DNA of 64,000 nucleotides, taken from assembly GCA_964370645.1 (NCBI GenBank), contig CAYJJS010000003.1, positions 1 to 64,000 on the forward strand, written 5' to 3'. This stretch comes from CAMQRS01 sp964370645 (GTDB lineage Bacteria; Bacillota_I; Bacilli_A; Erysipelotrichales; Erysipelotrichaceae). The notes under the pieces are model-generated. The model saw only the letters and a list, made by a program, of their open reading frames with translations, did not search any database and was not told where the DNA came from. Shown one piece after another: positions 16,606-26,240 of the stretch. Numbering within the stretch: the first letter of the stretch is position 1; each line of letters starts with the position of its first letter. The translations under genes were made by a program, and so were the position numbers.

Positions 16606-17604
16606 TTATAACGTTGTCTTTCTTGGTGTATAAATATAACTTAACTCCGTCACTTTATTATATTGATCATCTTCATTATCCGTCTCTAACATTTTTGTCA
16701 TAACACGCATTGCAACTGCTCCCAAATCATAGTCTGGAATTTTGAATCCAGAGATTTGTGGTCTAGCCATTGTATTATACTTACTATCAAGTACACACAC
16801 TAACTCCATATCTTCAGGAATTGAAATGTTTAATTCCTTTGCTGTATTTAACACAGCCATCGCTTGTGAATCACGATATGTAATCATTACTTCATGTTTA
16901 AATGTATTTAAATATTCTTTTAAATACGTATATGAAGAACGATATTCTTTAGGAATTTTGATAAAGTTTTTGAATTCCAATCCTTTTTCTTTATGTGCTT
17001 TGTGCAGTCCTTCTAAAATTTGTGCAACCATAACTGGATTTTTACGATCTTCTACAAACGCAATATTTTTCTTACCTTGTTCAAGTTGTTTGATTGCAAA
17101 TTCATACACTAATTTTGCATAATCAACATATACAGAACAAATATTTTCTGCTAACATTTTATTTCCAACAATCACAATAGGTACTTGATAGTTTGTCAAT
17201 ACATCCAAATCTTCTTGATCCAACTTATCATTGAAAATGACTACACCATCTACTCTAGACTTAATAATCGCCTCTACAATTTCATTTGTCTTACTAATAC
17301 CTTCCGTAGTAGTGTGTAAAACAATATTGTAATTGTAAATTTTAGCTACATCAATTAACCCATTGATAATTTGTCCAGTATAGTAAAAACTTGCTTCTGG
17401 AACGATTAAGGCAATCGTCGTTGTTTTCTGTAACGCTAGACCTTGTGCGATTGCATTTGGTTTATAACCTAGTTTTTCAATTGCATCTTGTACTTTTAAA
17501 CGTGTATCCTCACGCACCACATCCGATGCATTGATTACACGAGACACTGTAGCTAAAGAAACATTAGCTTCTTTTGCTACATCATAAATTGTAATTCTTT
17601 TCAT
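16606..17604 (-). CDS. ccpA: LacI-family regulator, probably CcpA
   Basis: 332 residues. The helix-turn-helix (ITIYDVAKEANVSLATVSRVIN) and hinge (RLKVQDAIEKLGYKPNAIAQGLA) are very close to CcpA, followed by the periplasmic-binding-protein-like core starting TTTIALIVPE. CcpA with phosphorylated HPr represses or activates catabolic genes at cre sites. The neighbourhood (tyrS, ytxG-like gene, murC) is like the Bacillus ccpA region, which supports the name. A sugar-specific LacI relative cannot be fully excluded. Confidence 0.85.
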   Translation of the reverse strand: MKRITIYDVAKEANVSLATVSRVINASDVVREDTRLKVQDAIEKLGYKPNAIAQGLALQKTTTIALIVPEASFYYTGQIINGLIDVAKIYNYNIVLHTTTEGISKTNEIVEAIIKSRVDGVVIFNDKLDQEDLDVLTNYQVPIVIVGNKMLAENICSVYVDYAKLVYEFAIKQLEQGKKNIAFVEDRKNPVMVAQILEGLHKAHKEKGLEFKNFIKIPKEYRSSYTYLKEYLNTFKHEVMITYRDSQAMAVLNTAKELNISIPEDMELVCVLDSKYNTMARPQISGFKIPDYDLGAVAMRVMTKMLETDNEDDQYNKVTELSYIYTPRKTTL

Positions 17605-17615
17605 ATTAATACCTC

Positions 17616-18155
17616 TTACTTCTCTTTTTCAACATAATCCACACGATGGATTATTACACTTTCTGGTTGTTTATCTAAAACGTTTTCTATTTTCTTTAAT
17701 GCTTTTAAAGTAATATCTAAACCGCTTTTCTTTACACTGGCTACACCCTCTAAGATGCGCTCATCACTCTTTATTTTATCAATAAAATTATTTACATGTG
17801 ATTGTACTTTCACACTTCCTTCACTGTTTTGTATAAAATCAATGCTCTCTTGTGTCAGAGTATTAATCTTTGCAAGTACAATTTTTGCTTTGTCATTATT
17901 CTCAATTTGTGCAATCGTTGATTTCAACGTTGCCATCATTTGATCATATACACAACAAACTCTATAAACAATTGCATCTACATCAATATTTGTATTTGTT
18001 TCAATTTTATATTTCGCTTGTAATATAATTTTTTTCATATCTAATTTAATTCTATGAAAAAGCAAACGATACTGCGTATCCACATATTCTCTTTCCATTT
18101 GATCCAATTCACAATGTAAAGAATGTTCTAATTCTTGTAAAGTAGTTGTACTCAT
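17616..18155 (-). CDS. Hypothetical helical protein in the murC-ccpA operon
   Basis: 179 residues, predicted almost entirely helical, cytoplasmic and charged, without membrane segments or known motifs. The second half (NNFIDKIKSDERILEGVASVKKSGLDI) looks like a helical bundle. It lies 0 nt after the DUF948 gene and just before ccpA, the place held by ytxH in Bacillus, but I see no sequence resemblance to YtxH. Function unknown. Confidence 0.75.
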   Translation of the reverse strand: MSTTTLQELEHSLHCELDQMEREYVDTQYRLLFHRIKLDMKKIILQAKYKIETNTNIDVDAIVYRVCCVYDQMMATLKSTIAQIENNDKAKIVLAKINTLTQESIDFIQNSEGSVKVQSHVNNFIDKIKSDERILEGVASVKKSGLDITLKALKKIENVLDKQPESVIIHRVDYVEKEK

Positions 18156-18527
18156 TTATAAAACAACCTCACTTTCATCATCACTCTCTTTATTTTTTGA
18201 CTTAAACAAAGAGTCTTTAATACCCGATAAATTATTCAGCACAATTGCAATCGTACTTTGTACTGCATTCTTAGATGCTTCATGAATATGATCTACGGTA
18301 GTTGATAACTCATTCACAGTCTCCAATGGTGCATCTAATTTTTTTACTTGTGCTTGTACACCTTCAACTAATTTTGTTGTTTCTTGTAAAGTGGCATCCA
18401 CATTTTTTAAAGTTTGTATTAACTTCTTAAAAAATAGTACAACATAAATTAATACGATAACTCCTAATATTGGTAATACATCACTAGCAACATTGCGTAA
18501 TAATTCAATAAAATCTTGTGTTTCCAT
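18156..18527 (-). CDS. DUF948 membrane protein (YtxG-like)
   Basis: 123 residues from the ATG at 18527 (METQDFIELL), preceded by AGAGG; an upstream ATG at 18542 abuts the murC stop. One N-terminal membrane helix (about 17-35) is followed by a long coiled helix (LKNVDATLQETTKLVEGVQAQVKKLDAPLETVNELSTTVDHI), the DUF948 pattern. In Bacillus, ytxG also follows murC. Probably a membrane-anchored cytoplasmic protein linked to envelope stress. Confidence 0.85.
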   Translation of the reverse strand: METQDFIELLRNVASDVLPILGVIVLIYVVLFFKKLIQTLKNVDATLQETTKLVEGVQAQVKKLDAPLETVNELSTTVDHIHEASKNAVQSTIAIVLNNLSGIKDSLFKSKNKESDDESEVVL

Positions 18528-18542
18528 TTTGTTACCTCTCAT

Positions 18543-19877
18543 CTATTCTACTACAAACTGTAAGCAGTTACAATTGTTTTGAAAGTTTTTCATCATATCC
18601 TTAAACTTATAAATATCTTTACTGCTCATAAATAAATAACAAGCTTCACCATGTTTCAACAAAGATTCAGCTTCAATCTGTGTTTCCTCTATTAATTTAG
18701 CTTGTGGTACAGCCTTCAATAAATCCACAATACTAATATCAATACCGTCTTCTTTTTGCGCATTTTTTGGAAAATCAAATAAATAGACAACATCTGCTTC
18801 ATCAAATGCAGTTTTGAATTCCTCTAAAAAATAAGCGATTCTCGAATATCGATCCGGTTTGAAAAAAGCAACAATTTCCTTCTTAGGATATTTTTGTTTA
18901 GCAGCCTTAATGGTCAAAGCAATTGCTGTAGGATGATGTGCATAATCATCTATATACACAGTATTCCCAACTTCTTCAATACTAAACCTTCTTTTTACAC
19001 CTTGAAACGATTGTAATCCTTTCAAAATCATTTCATAAGATAAACCATTTAATATACCTAAAGCGATACAGCCTAAGGCATTCCACAACAAATGTTCTCC
19101 ATATAGAGCTAAATCAAAATGTCCGAATAATTGTCCTTTATAAATACAATCAAAATGTACTCCAGAGGCATCCTCTACTACATTACTTGCATACACATCA
19201 TTCGAGCTTTCCATTCCATAATACAAATGAGGAACTTGAATAGAAATTGCCTTTGTATTATCTTCATCACCAAAAACAACAACTCCTTTCTTTACCCCAT
19301 TCGCAAACGTTTCGAATGCATCAAGATAATCTTCAAGGCCTTTATAATAGTCTACATGATCCAATTCAATATTTAATATAATTGCATAATCTGGTTTATA
19401 ATTCAAAAAATTACGCTTGTATTCACAAGATTCTAAAACAAAATGTGTAGCGTCTTGTGGCATATAACCACTACCATCACCAATTAAATATCCACAACGA
19501 CCTTGCTCATTGAATAAATGAGATAACATACCTGTCGTATTCGTTTTACCATGCGTCCCACTCACACAAATCGATTCGTAGGCATTCAACATCTTACCTA
19601 GAAAAGCTGGATACGTGAATGTCTCAACCGTTGGATTATTCAAAGCTGCACGCACCTCTACATGCGTTTCATCGAATGCATTTCCAATGATTACTTGCAT
19701 GCCATCTTTAATATTTTGTGCATCGAAATGATAAAAAGGAATTGCTTTTTCTAACAAAGACTCTTGTGTGAAAATATACTTTTCAATATCTGAACCAGCA
19801 ACCTCATACCCTTGATCTTTTAAAATACAAGCTAATGAAGCCATACCTGAGCCTTTTATACCTATGAAATAGTACAT
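18543..19877 (-). CDS. murC: UDP-N-acetylmuramate--L-alanine ligase
   Basis: 444 residues. FIGIKGSGMASLACIL at the N-terminus (UDP-binding Rossmann domain), the ATP loop CVSGTHGKTNTTGMLSHL near 110, NIELDHVDYY, and VYIDDYAHHPTAI are standard MurC motifs. It adds L-alanine to UDP-MurNAc. The ATG follows AGGAGATAGT. It lies between the SPxFG-motif protein and the DUF948 gene, as in Bacillus, where sftA precedes murC. Confidence 0.97.
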   Translation of the reverse strand: MYYFIGIKGSGMASLACILKDQGYEVAGSDIEKYIFTQESLLEKAIPFYHFDAQNIKDGMQVIIGNAFDETHVEVRAALNNPTVETFTYPAFLGKMLNAYESICVSGTHGKTNTTGMLSHLFNEQGRCGYLIGDGSGYMPQDATHFVLESCEYKRNFLNYKPDYAIILNIELDHVDYYKGLEDYLDAFETFANGVKKGVVVFGDEDNTKAISIQVPHLYYGMESSNDVYASNVVEDASGVHFDCIYKGQLFGHFDLALYGEHLLWNALGCIALGILNGLSYEMILKGLQSFQGVKRRFSIEEVGNTVYIDDYAHHPTAIALTIKAAKQKYPKKEIVAFFKPDRYSRIAYFLEEFKTAFDEADVVYLFDFPKNAQKEDGIDISIVDLLKAVPQAKLIEETQIEAESLLKHGEACYLFMSSKDIYKFKDMMKNFQNNCNCLQFVVE

Positions 19878-19885
19878 ACTATCTC

Positions 19886-20572
19886 CTAAAATGGTAAGGA
19901 TTCTTCTGTTTCTTCAACCACAGAATCCACTTGCTCTTCAATTTTTTCTTCTTCACCAAACAAAGAACATTGTACTAAATCTTCATCACTTACCCCTTGA
20001 TTATCCACAATTTGGTCTACCGCCAAATTATCTACATCAAAAAGTTCTTCTTCTATAACTTGTTGTACTTCCTGCTCACGTTCTCGTGTATCCTCTTCAA
20101 TTGCTTCATACACATCTTCAATCATAGGTTTTACATCCGTTTGTCCAAACATTGGAGAAATAACCATATTGTATTTATCTTTAGATTTGGGCTTGCTACT
20201 TGCTGCTGCCACTGGTACAACCTGTTTTACAGGTTGCTTTACTTCTTCTTCATCCGAACCAAAGAATGGACTAATAACTGGAGGAATTGCATACTCTTCT
20301 CTTTTGGTCGTTACTCTGCCCTTTGGTTTTACTCTACGAGTTTCTTTCACTTCCTTTACTAAAGGCTCCCCAATTGTGATATCCAAGTTTAACTTTGGCT
20401 GTGGAGTAGGCGTATTCGTCTCTTCATAAGCTCTTTTAATAACCTCTTGTGAAACTTCACTTGTAAGTGTTTCTTCTGTTTTTTTAGTAGCATGTACTTC
20501 TTCTACCTCAAATTCTTCTACAATCTCTTTATCATCATCTGAGAACAAAAACTTTTTTATTTTATCTAACAT
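19886..20572 (-). CDS. Acidic low-complexity protein with repeated VISPxFG motif
   Basis: 228 residues, very rich in E, K, V and T, mostly disordered. The start is set by AGGAGGTAACAC-ATG. The motif VISPFFG (about residue 99) recurs as VISPMFG (about 139), each after a basic segment. The gene holds the ytpS/sftA position (between ytpR and murC), and SftA-type FtsK proteins carry similar SPIYG-like motifs in their N-terminal linker, as I recall. Here there is no ATPase domain. I suggest a division- or chromosome-segregation-linked scaffold; this is inference. Confidence 0.7.
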   Translation of the reverse strand: MLDKIKKFLFSDDDKEIVEEFEVEEVHATKKTEETLTSEVSQEVIKRAYEETNTPTPQPKLNLDITIGEPLVKEVKETRRVKPKGRVTTKREEYAIPPVISPFFGSDEEEVKQPVKQVVPVAAASSKPKSKDKYNMVISPMFGQTDVKPMIEDVYEAIEEDTREREQEVQQVIEEELFDVDNLAVDQIVDNQGVSDEDLVQCSLFGEEEKIEEQVDSVVEETEESLPF

Positions 20573-21161
20573 GTGTTACCTCCTCAAATACGTCCCCTAC
20601 TTGATAAGAATCACCAAGTATCATAATTCCCTTTATTTTCTCTTTTACTATACCTAGCTCATAAGCACTACAAAGCATCCCATGCGATGCAACCCCTCTT
20701 AAGCTAGAGTGTTTAATTAATAATCCACTTGGCATCACAGCATTTATTTTAGCAACAACCACAAGTTGATTTTCTGCTACATTATGTGCTCCACATACTA
20801 TCTGCAATACTTCATCCTTTACATCTACTTGACAAACATGTAAATGATCGGAGTCAGGATGTGGCTTACATTCAAGTACTTTTCCAACCACTATATATTT
20901 TGTAAAATCATGTACAAGAGTCTGCTGCACATCCACTTCTAAAACTGCATTAATAGAAGCTAACAACGCCTCATTCATTAGTTGCAAACCAAGTACATCA
21001 CTCTCATAAGGCATTTGTATATTATATCCAACAACCGCTTTTTGTGCATTGTACAAAATCGTTGTTCGATTTACTTGTTCACATGTTTCAACCGCATCAT
21101 CACTACACTTCACAAGTAATGTATTTTCATAAATATCATTATAATACGCTCTAACAATCAT
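20562..21161 (-). CDS. ytpR: YtpR family tRNA-binding-domain protein
   Basis: 199 residues. The N-terminal half is a DUF4479-type domain; the second half (from about 92) is the OB-fold tRNA-binding domain seen in PheT and MetG: VVGKVLECKPHPDSDHLHVCQVDV, IVCGAHNVAENQLVVVA, and LRGVASHGMLCSAYELGI. Stand-alone members are common in Firmicutes; the RNA target is unknown. Its ATG overlaps the thioredoxin stop (TAATG), and its end overlaps the next gene by 11 nt. Confidence 0.9.
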   Translation of the reverse strand: MIVRAYYNDIYENTLLVKCSDDAVETCEQVNRTTILYNAQKAVVGYNIQMPYESDVLGLQLMNEALLASINAVLEVDVQQTLVHDFTKYIVVGKVLECKPHPDSDHLHVCQVDVKDEVLQIVCGAHNVAENQLVVVAKINAVMPSGLLIKHSSLRGVASHGMLCSAYELGIVKEKIKGIMILGDSYQVGDVFEEVTHVR

Positions 21162-21487
21162 TACACATCACCTAAAAAAGCATCAATTTCTTTTTCTGTC
21201 TTTCTTAACTTCGACACAAAACGATTTACTTCTTTTCCATCTTTAACTAATACAAATGAAGGAATTCCCATAATTTCAAATTCTTTCACTAACTGTGTAT
21301 GTTGGGTAGTATCAATATATATAAAATTATAATGTTTATATTTTTCAATTAATTTTGGCATAAAAGGTTTAATAAATAAACAATCCGGACACCAATCTGC
21401 ACTAAAAACCAATACATTGATCTCGTGACTTTCTAACTCTTGTTGCAAATGTTGTAAATCTTGCAACCCTTTCATCATTGTTTTCAT
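21161..21487 (-). CDS. Thioredoxin-family protein (YtpP-like)
   Basis: 108 residues from the ATG at 21487, which overlaps the trmB stop (ATGA) and follows AAGGAATT. The active site is VLVFSADWCPDCLFIKPFMPKL, with CPDC instead of the classical CGPC; the cis-proline loop is IMGIPSFVLVKDG. Likely a cytoplasmic thiol oxidoreductase. YtpP, the Bacillus counterpart at the same locus, has been linked to bacillithiol or redox homeostasis; the substrate here is unknown. Confidence 0.88.
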   Translation of the reverse strand: MKTMMKGLQDLQHLQQELESHEINVLVFSADWCPDCLFIKPFMPKLIEKYKHYNFIYIDTTQHTQLVKEFEIMGIPSFVLVKDGKEVNRFVSKLRKTEKEIDAFLGDV

Positions 21488-22128
21488 AATTCCTTTTTCT
21501 CTTCCTTTCTTCTCCATACAACGCGATAGATTGGATTCCCTTTATCCATAAATTTTTGTTCATATTCACTAATCGCATCTTCATCGTGTATATCTCTACG
21601 AAAATCCACAAAAAATTCAATCATCTCAAACCCTTGATTTTGCATACTTATTATCGAATATTCAAACAAGGATGCATTATCCGTCTTCATATGAATTTCT
21701 CCATTACTTTTCAAAATTCGCTTATATAACTCTACAAAACGATGATTTGATAACCTTCTTTTTTCTGTACGATTTTTCGGCCAGGGATCTGAGAAATTCA
21801 AATGAATTACATCAATCTCATTTTCAAAGTAATCACATAAATTCTTTGCATCATTATACAAAAAACGACGTTGTACTTGCATGTCTCCACTTTTTCTAAC
21901 TGCTAAAGCCGCAACACTTTCCTGCTTTTCCATCGCTACCCAAGCAATGTCAGGGTATTTGTCTGCCATTTGAATCCAATAATCACCTTTACCAGCTCCA
22001 ATTTCTAAATGGATACATTCTCTTTTCAACAATGTATTCCATTTTCCTTTATACAATTCGGGTTGTTGTACAACAACTTCAGCTTCCTCCAATAAAGGTG
22101 CTGCCCACTTCAATCTACGCATTCTCAT
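21484..22128 (-). CDS. trmB: tRNA (guanine-N7-)-methyltransferase
   Basis: 214 residues from the ATG at 22128 (MRMRRLKWAAPLLEE), one base after the pepV stop; this matches the usual TrmB N-terminus, while an in-frame ATG at 22170 lies inside pepV. The SAM site is HLEIGAGKGDYWIQMA, and the signature IHLNFSDPWPKNRTEKRRL is complete. It makes m7G46 in tRNA. Confidence 0.95.
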   Translation of the reverse strand: MRMRRLKWAAPLLEEAEVVVQQPELYKGKWNTLLKRECIHLEIGAGKGDYWIQMADKYPDIAWVAMEKQESVAALAVRKSGDMQVQRRFLYNDAKNLCDYFENEIDVIHLNFSDPWPKNRTEKRRLSNHRFVELYKRILKSNGEIHMKTDNASLFEYSIISMQNQGFEMIEFFVDFRRDIHDEDAISEYEQKFMDKGNPIYRVVWRRKEEKKEL

Positions 22129-22129
22129 A

Positions 22130-23515
22130 TTATTTTGCCAACTTCTCAATCGCATCTGCGTAAATTGCAATTGCTGTCATCATGTGTTCTATCTTCATCC
22201 CTTCATCTTTTTCGTGAGGTCCACCCACGAAAAATGAAGTTTCTTCTTTCGAAGGAAATTCAGGTCCAAATGCAACAAAGTTATCAAACTTTCTCGCATA
22301 CGTACCACCACCAACTGTTTTGATCGGTGTGAACATATCTTTTGAATAGGTTCTATAGCTACTTTCTAAGACTTGAATCAGCTCACTTTTTGGGTCTACA
22401 AATAATGGTTTTGAATCACGTACTTCAACTACCTTAAATGATAAATTATGTGTTTCAATCGCTTGTTCCACTTTGCTAACAACATACTTTGCATCCACAT
22501 CATTTGGGTAACGAACATCAACCAATACATCCACATTACCATCTTTAATTTCAACAACTCCTGCATTCATAGTAAGATAGCCCATATATGCTCCTTCAAC
22601 AAAAGCATTACTTCCACTACCTTTCCAATCGTGTAAAAGTGTATGCAATCCTTTTGCTATTTCATCTTGATATGTAGTCCCAACAAAATTCAATAAATGC
22701 ACAGCTGCATTAACCCCATTTGCACTATAAGCAGAATGTGCAAAAACACCATCCATTTCTAAAGTAACATCATTATCATTACGAATTACTCGCCCCTGCA
22801 AATCATGGCTACGTAAATAAAAATCGAACAATGTCTCTTCTTCTTGACTCATACTATGCAAAGTCAATGTTGCCTTACCAATCACAATGTTTGCTCTCTC
22901 TCCTGCATGCATAGATTTAATAACGCCATTATAAGAAGATTGTAAACGGTAATTTAAAATCCCTTTTTCTCCATAAATAAGAGGAAAATCAGCATCCGGA
23001 GTAAATCCACAAGTAGGAATTTCACCATGTTTTACATAGTAGTCCATGCACTCCATACCGCTTTCTTCATCACAACCCATGATTAATAAAACCTTTTTAT
23101 TCAATTTCACATTTAAATCTTTCAACATCTTCATTGCATATAATCCTGCTAAAGTAGGTCCTTTATCATCCAAAACCCCTCTACCAAACACATATCCATC
23201 ATGCTGTTCACAACCAAATGGATCCTTACTCCATCCTACACCAATTGGCACTATATCTAAGTGTCCTAAAATTCCAACACTTTCTTCACCTTCACCAAAT
23301 TCAATTACACCTGCGTATCCATTGTAATCTTTCACTTTAAATCCAGCTTCTTTACCCAACTTCAACATTAAATTTAAAGCTTCGCGACAAGCCTCACCAA
23401 AAGGCGCGTTATCTCTTGCTTCCATATCATTGCGCAACGAAGGTATTGCGATCAATTGTTTCAAATCTTCTAAAAAAGATTGTTCATATTTTTGTATCTC
23501 TTTATTATATTCCAT
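22130..23515 (-). CDS. pepV: Dipeptidase PepV (M20 metallopeptidase)
   Basis: 461 residues from the ATG at 23515, preceded by GAGGTG. Metal-site motifs are GILGHLDIVPIG, GVLDDKGP, MGCDEESGMECMDYY and a C-terminal TVGGGTYARKF. The Xaa-His dipeptidase/PepV branch has a lid domain inserted in the middle, which fits the length. It hydrolyses dipeptides in the cytoplasm. It is the first gene of the run towards murC and ccpA; no clear promoter was seen in the 115 nt upstream. Confidence 0.93.
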   Translation of the reverse strand: MEYNKEIQKYEQSFLEDLKQLIAIPSLRNDMEARDNAPFGEACREALNLMLKLGKEAGFKVKDYNGYAGVIEFGEGEESVGILGHLDIVPIGVGWSKDPFGCEQHDGYVFGRGVLDDKGPTLAGLYAMKMLKDLNVKLNKKVLLIMGCDEESGMECMDYYVKHGEIPTCGFTPDADFPLIYGEKGILNYRLQSSYNGVIKSMHAGERANIVIGKATLTLHSMSQEEETLFDFYLRSHDLQGRVIRNDNDVTLEMDGVFAHSAYSANGVNAAVHLLNFVGTTYQDEIAKGLHTLLHDWKGSGSNAFVEGAYMGYLTMNAGVVEIKDGNVDVLVDVRYPNDVDAKYVVSKVEQAIETHNLSFKVVEVRDSKPLFVDPKSELIQVLESSYRTYSKDMFTPIKTVGGGTYARKFDNFVAFGPEFPSKEETSFFVGGPHEKDEGMKIEHMMTAIAIYADAIEKLAK

Positions 23516-23619
23516 GTCATTCACCTCACCCAATATTGTAACATAAAATACATTATTTTCGTATGGGAAATGAAAGAATTTTCATAAATCACACACAATA
23601 CAACACTAAGTGAAAAAAA

Positions 23620-23638
23620 GAAGCGTTTCTTACGCTTC
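23620..23638 (-). terminator. pnp terminator
   Basis: GAAGCGT pairs with ACGCTTC with a 5-nt loop and seven Ts downstream on the minus strand. It overlaps the last pnp codons. Confidence 0.85.
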
Positions 23639-25792
23639 CTCTTTTACTGGTTCTTCTTTTTTAACTTCTTCTTTTTTTACAGGCTTTTCAAGTAATGCCT
23701 TAGCAGAAACATTCACTCTACCTTTATCATCCACTTCCATAACCTTAACTTTCACAACATCGCCTATTTTCAGTGCATCTTCCACTTTTTCTAAACGTTC
23801 ATGTTTGATTTTTGAAATATGTAACAATCCATCACATCCACTAAATAAATTAACGAATGCTCCAAATTTCTCAATACGTACAACTTTCGCATCGTATACA
23901 TCTCCAACTTCAGCAACACGTACAATATCTGCGATCATTGCCAATGCTTTATTGATTGATTCACGCTCCATGTGATACACAATTACCGTTCCATCTTCAT
24001 CGATATCAATCTTCACTTGGTTACATGCTTCAATGATTTGGTTAATCATTTTTCCACCAGGCCCAATCACATCTTTAATTTTATCAACAGCAATTTTCAT
24101 TGTGTCCGTTTTTGGTGCATACTTAGAAACATCTTCACGAACTTTATCAATCGTAGCATTCATATTCTCTAAAATTTGTATACGAGCTACTTTTGCTTGC
24201 GCTAATGCCTCTTCAAAAATTTCACGAGTAATTCCCGTTACTTTAATATCCATTTGTAAAGCTGTAATCCCACTCTCAGTACCTGCCACTTTAAAGTCCA
24301 TGTCACCGAAATGATCTTCCATACCTTGAATATCTGTTAACACCGTATATTTGTTATTCACTTCATCCATAATTAACCCCATCGCAATTCCTGCAACAGG
24401 CGCTTTTATTGGTACACCAGCAGCCATTAATGACATTGATCCCGCACAAATAGACGCTTGTGAACTTGAACCATTAGACTCTAAAACTTCTGCCACTGTA
24501 CGAATTGTATATGGGAAGTCTTCAATCGAAGGAAGCACTTGACTTAATGCTTTTTCACCCAATGCCCCATGTCCAATTTCTCTACGTCCTGGAGAACCCA
24601 TTCTTCCAACCTCTCCAACCGAATATGGTGGGAAATTATAATGATGCATGAAACGTTTTGAATCCACATCACTTAAATCATCAATAATTTGATTATCATT
24701 TAATGTACCAAGTGTTGTAATACTTAACACCTGCGTTTCTCCACGTGTAAACAATGCACTACCATGCGTTCTAGCTAAAATATCAACTTGTGAATCCAAT
24801 GGACGCAACGCATCAATACTTCTACCATCTGGACGTGTTTTATCTTCAATAATTAAACGACGTACTTCATCTGCTTCAATATTATGACATACTTGTTTCA
24901 CTTGTTTTAAAGCACGATTTTTACTCATTTCATCTTCATATGTTTTAGCCGCAAAATATTCTACTGCTTCTGCAGTAATTTCATCGATTTTTCCATAACG
25001 CTCTAATTTCTTTTCAATAGAAATTGCTGCGCGCATGCTAGATTCAAATTTTTCATAAACTTCTTTTTGTAAAGTTTCATCGATTGCATATAATTCAATT
25101 TCACGTTTCTCTTTACCAACTTTACTAACAATTTCTTCTTGGAATGCAACTAATTCTTTAATTGCTTCATGTCCAAATAAAATTGCTTGCAACATTTCTT
25201 CTTCACTTACTTCACTCGCACTTGACTCTACCATGTTTACCGCATGTTTTGTCCCTGCTACCGCTAAATGAATACTACTCACTTCACATTGTGCAGGTGT
25301 TGGATTAATAATGTACTCTCCATCAATATAACCAACATTTACTCCAGCAATTGGTCCATTAAATGGAATATCTGAAACACATAATGCTAATGAAGCTCCA
25401 AACATAGCACTCATCTCTGGCGTACAATCTTGATCTACAGACAACACTGTATTCACAATTTGCACTTCATTTCTAAACCCTTCCGCAAACAACGGACGAA
25501 TTGGACGATCTATCATTCTTGCCGTCAATGTTGCATTTTCCCCAGGTCTTCCTTCTCTTCTTAAAAATCCCCCAGGAATTTTACCTACTGCATATAACTT
25601 TTCTTCATACACTACTGTCAAAGGAAAAAAATCTATATCCATCTTCGCATTAGAACTTGCTGTTGCACTACTTAATACCGTTGTATCTTCATAACGTACT
25701 AAGACTGACCCTCCAGCTTGTTTTGCGATTTCTCCTGTTTCTACTACGATCCCACGACCATAAAAATCTAAACGAAATATCTCTTTCGCCAT
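23630..25792 (-). CDS. pnp: Polynucleotide phosphorylase
   Basis: 720 residues. Two RNase PH-like domains (first: LRREGRPGENATLTARMIDRPIRPLF; second: DGRSIDALRPL and GRREIGHGALGEKAL) flank a helical linker. They are followed by a KH domain (KDVIGPGGKMINQI) and an S1 domain (GDVYDAKVVRIEKFGAFVNLF). It degrades RNA phosphorolytically from the 3' end. The protein ends in a low-complexity KEE/KPV tail of about 20 residues. The rpsO-pnp order is widespread; here a terminator separates them, so pnp may be expressed by read-through. Confidence 0.98.
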   Translation of the reverse strand: MAKEIFRLDFYGRGIVVETGEIAKQAGGSVLVRYEDTTVLSSATASSNAKMDIDFFPLTVVYEEKLYAVGKIPGGFLRREGRPGENATLTARMIDRPIRPLFAEGFRNEVQIVNTVLSVDQDCTPEMSAMFGASLALCVSDIPFNGPIAGVNVGYIDGEYIINPTPAQCEVSSIHLAVAGTKHAVNMVESSASEVSEEEMLQAILFGHEAIKELVAFQEEIVSKVGKEKREIELYAIDETLQKEVYEKFESSMRAAISIEKKLERYGKIDEITAEAVEYFAAKTYEDEMSKNRALKQVKQVCHNIEADEVRRLIIEDKTRPDGRSIDALRPLDSQVDILARTHGSALFTRGETQVLSITTLGTLNDNQIIDDLSDVDSKRFMHHYNFPPYSVGEVGRMGSPGRREIGHGALGEKALSQVLPSIEDFPYTIRTVAEVLESNGSSSQASICAGSMSLMAAGVPIKAPVAGIAMGLIMDEVNNKYTVLTDIQGMEDHFGDMDFKVAGTESGITALQMDIKVTGITREIFEEALAQAKVARIQILENMNATIDKVREDVSKYAPKTDTMKIAVDKIKDVIGPGGKMINQIIEACNQVKIDIDEDGTVIVYHMERESINKALAMIADIVRVAEVGDVYDAKVVRIEKFGAFVNLFSGCDGLLHISKIKHERLEKVEDALKIGDVVKVKVMEVDDKGRVNVSAKALLEKPVKKEEVKKEEPVKEEA

Positions 25793-25867
25793 CTCATATC
25801 ACCTCTTTTATTTTCCCTAGTTATCATATCATAAATAACACGTTTGTAAAACGAAATAAAATAAAAA

Positions 25868-25884
25868 CAACGCAAATCGCGTTG
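25868..25884 (-). terminator. Terminator between rpsO and pnp
   Basis: CAACGC pairs with GCGTTG, 5-nt loop, followed on the minus strand by TTTTTATTTT. Confidence 0.85.
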
Positions 25885-25893
25885 TCTTTATAA

Positions 25894-26160
25894 CTATTTT
25901 CTTAATCCTAAACGTTTGATTAATGTTTGGTATCTGTTTAAGTCTTTACTTTTTAAGTATTTTAATAAGTTACGACGAGTACCTACCATTTTCATTAACC
26001 CTCTTTGAGAATGAAAATCGTGTTTGTGAACTTTAAAGTGTTCTGTTAAAACATTAATTTGTTCCGTTAATACTGCTATTTGAACTTCTGGAGAACCTGT
26101 ATCTCCTTCTTTCGTAGCGTATTCAGCCATAACGGCTTGTTTTCTTTCTTTTGTAATCAT
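25894..26160 (-). CDS. rpsO: 30S ribosomal protein S15
   Basis: 88 residues, the exact usual length. GDTGSPEVQIAVLTEQINVLTEHF and HDFHSQRGLMKMVGTRRNLLKYL are the S15 signature, binding the 16S central domain and often its own mRNA leader. A TATGGAGGAAATAAC ribosome site precedes the ATG. The about 80-nt leader contains a GGTTTATGGATACC stem-like segment that could be part of an S15 autoregulatory site. Confidence 0.98.
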   Translation of the reverse strand: MITKERKQAVMAEYATKEGDTGSPEVQIAVLTEQINVLTEHFKVHKHDFHSQRGLMKMVGTRRNLLKYLKSKDLNRYQTLIKRLGLRK

Positions 26161-26240
26161 GTTATTTCCTCCATATCTTATGTCGTTTTATTCCAAGTAA
26201 AAGGTTGAGGTATCCATAAACCTAGAATAAAATCTTCTAC

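Noticed and set aside
20169..20429. Plus-strand open frames opposite the SPxFG protein and other minus genes
   Set aside because: They are mirror frames of real genes, with no ribosome sites and low-complexity translations.
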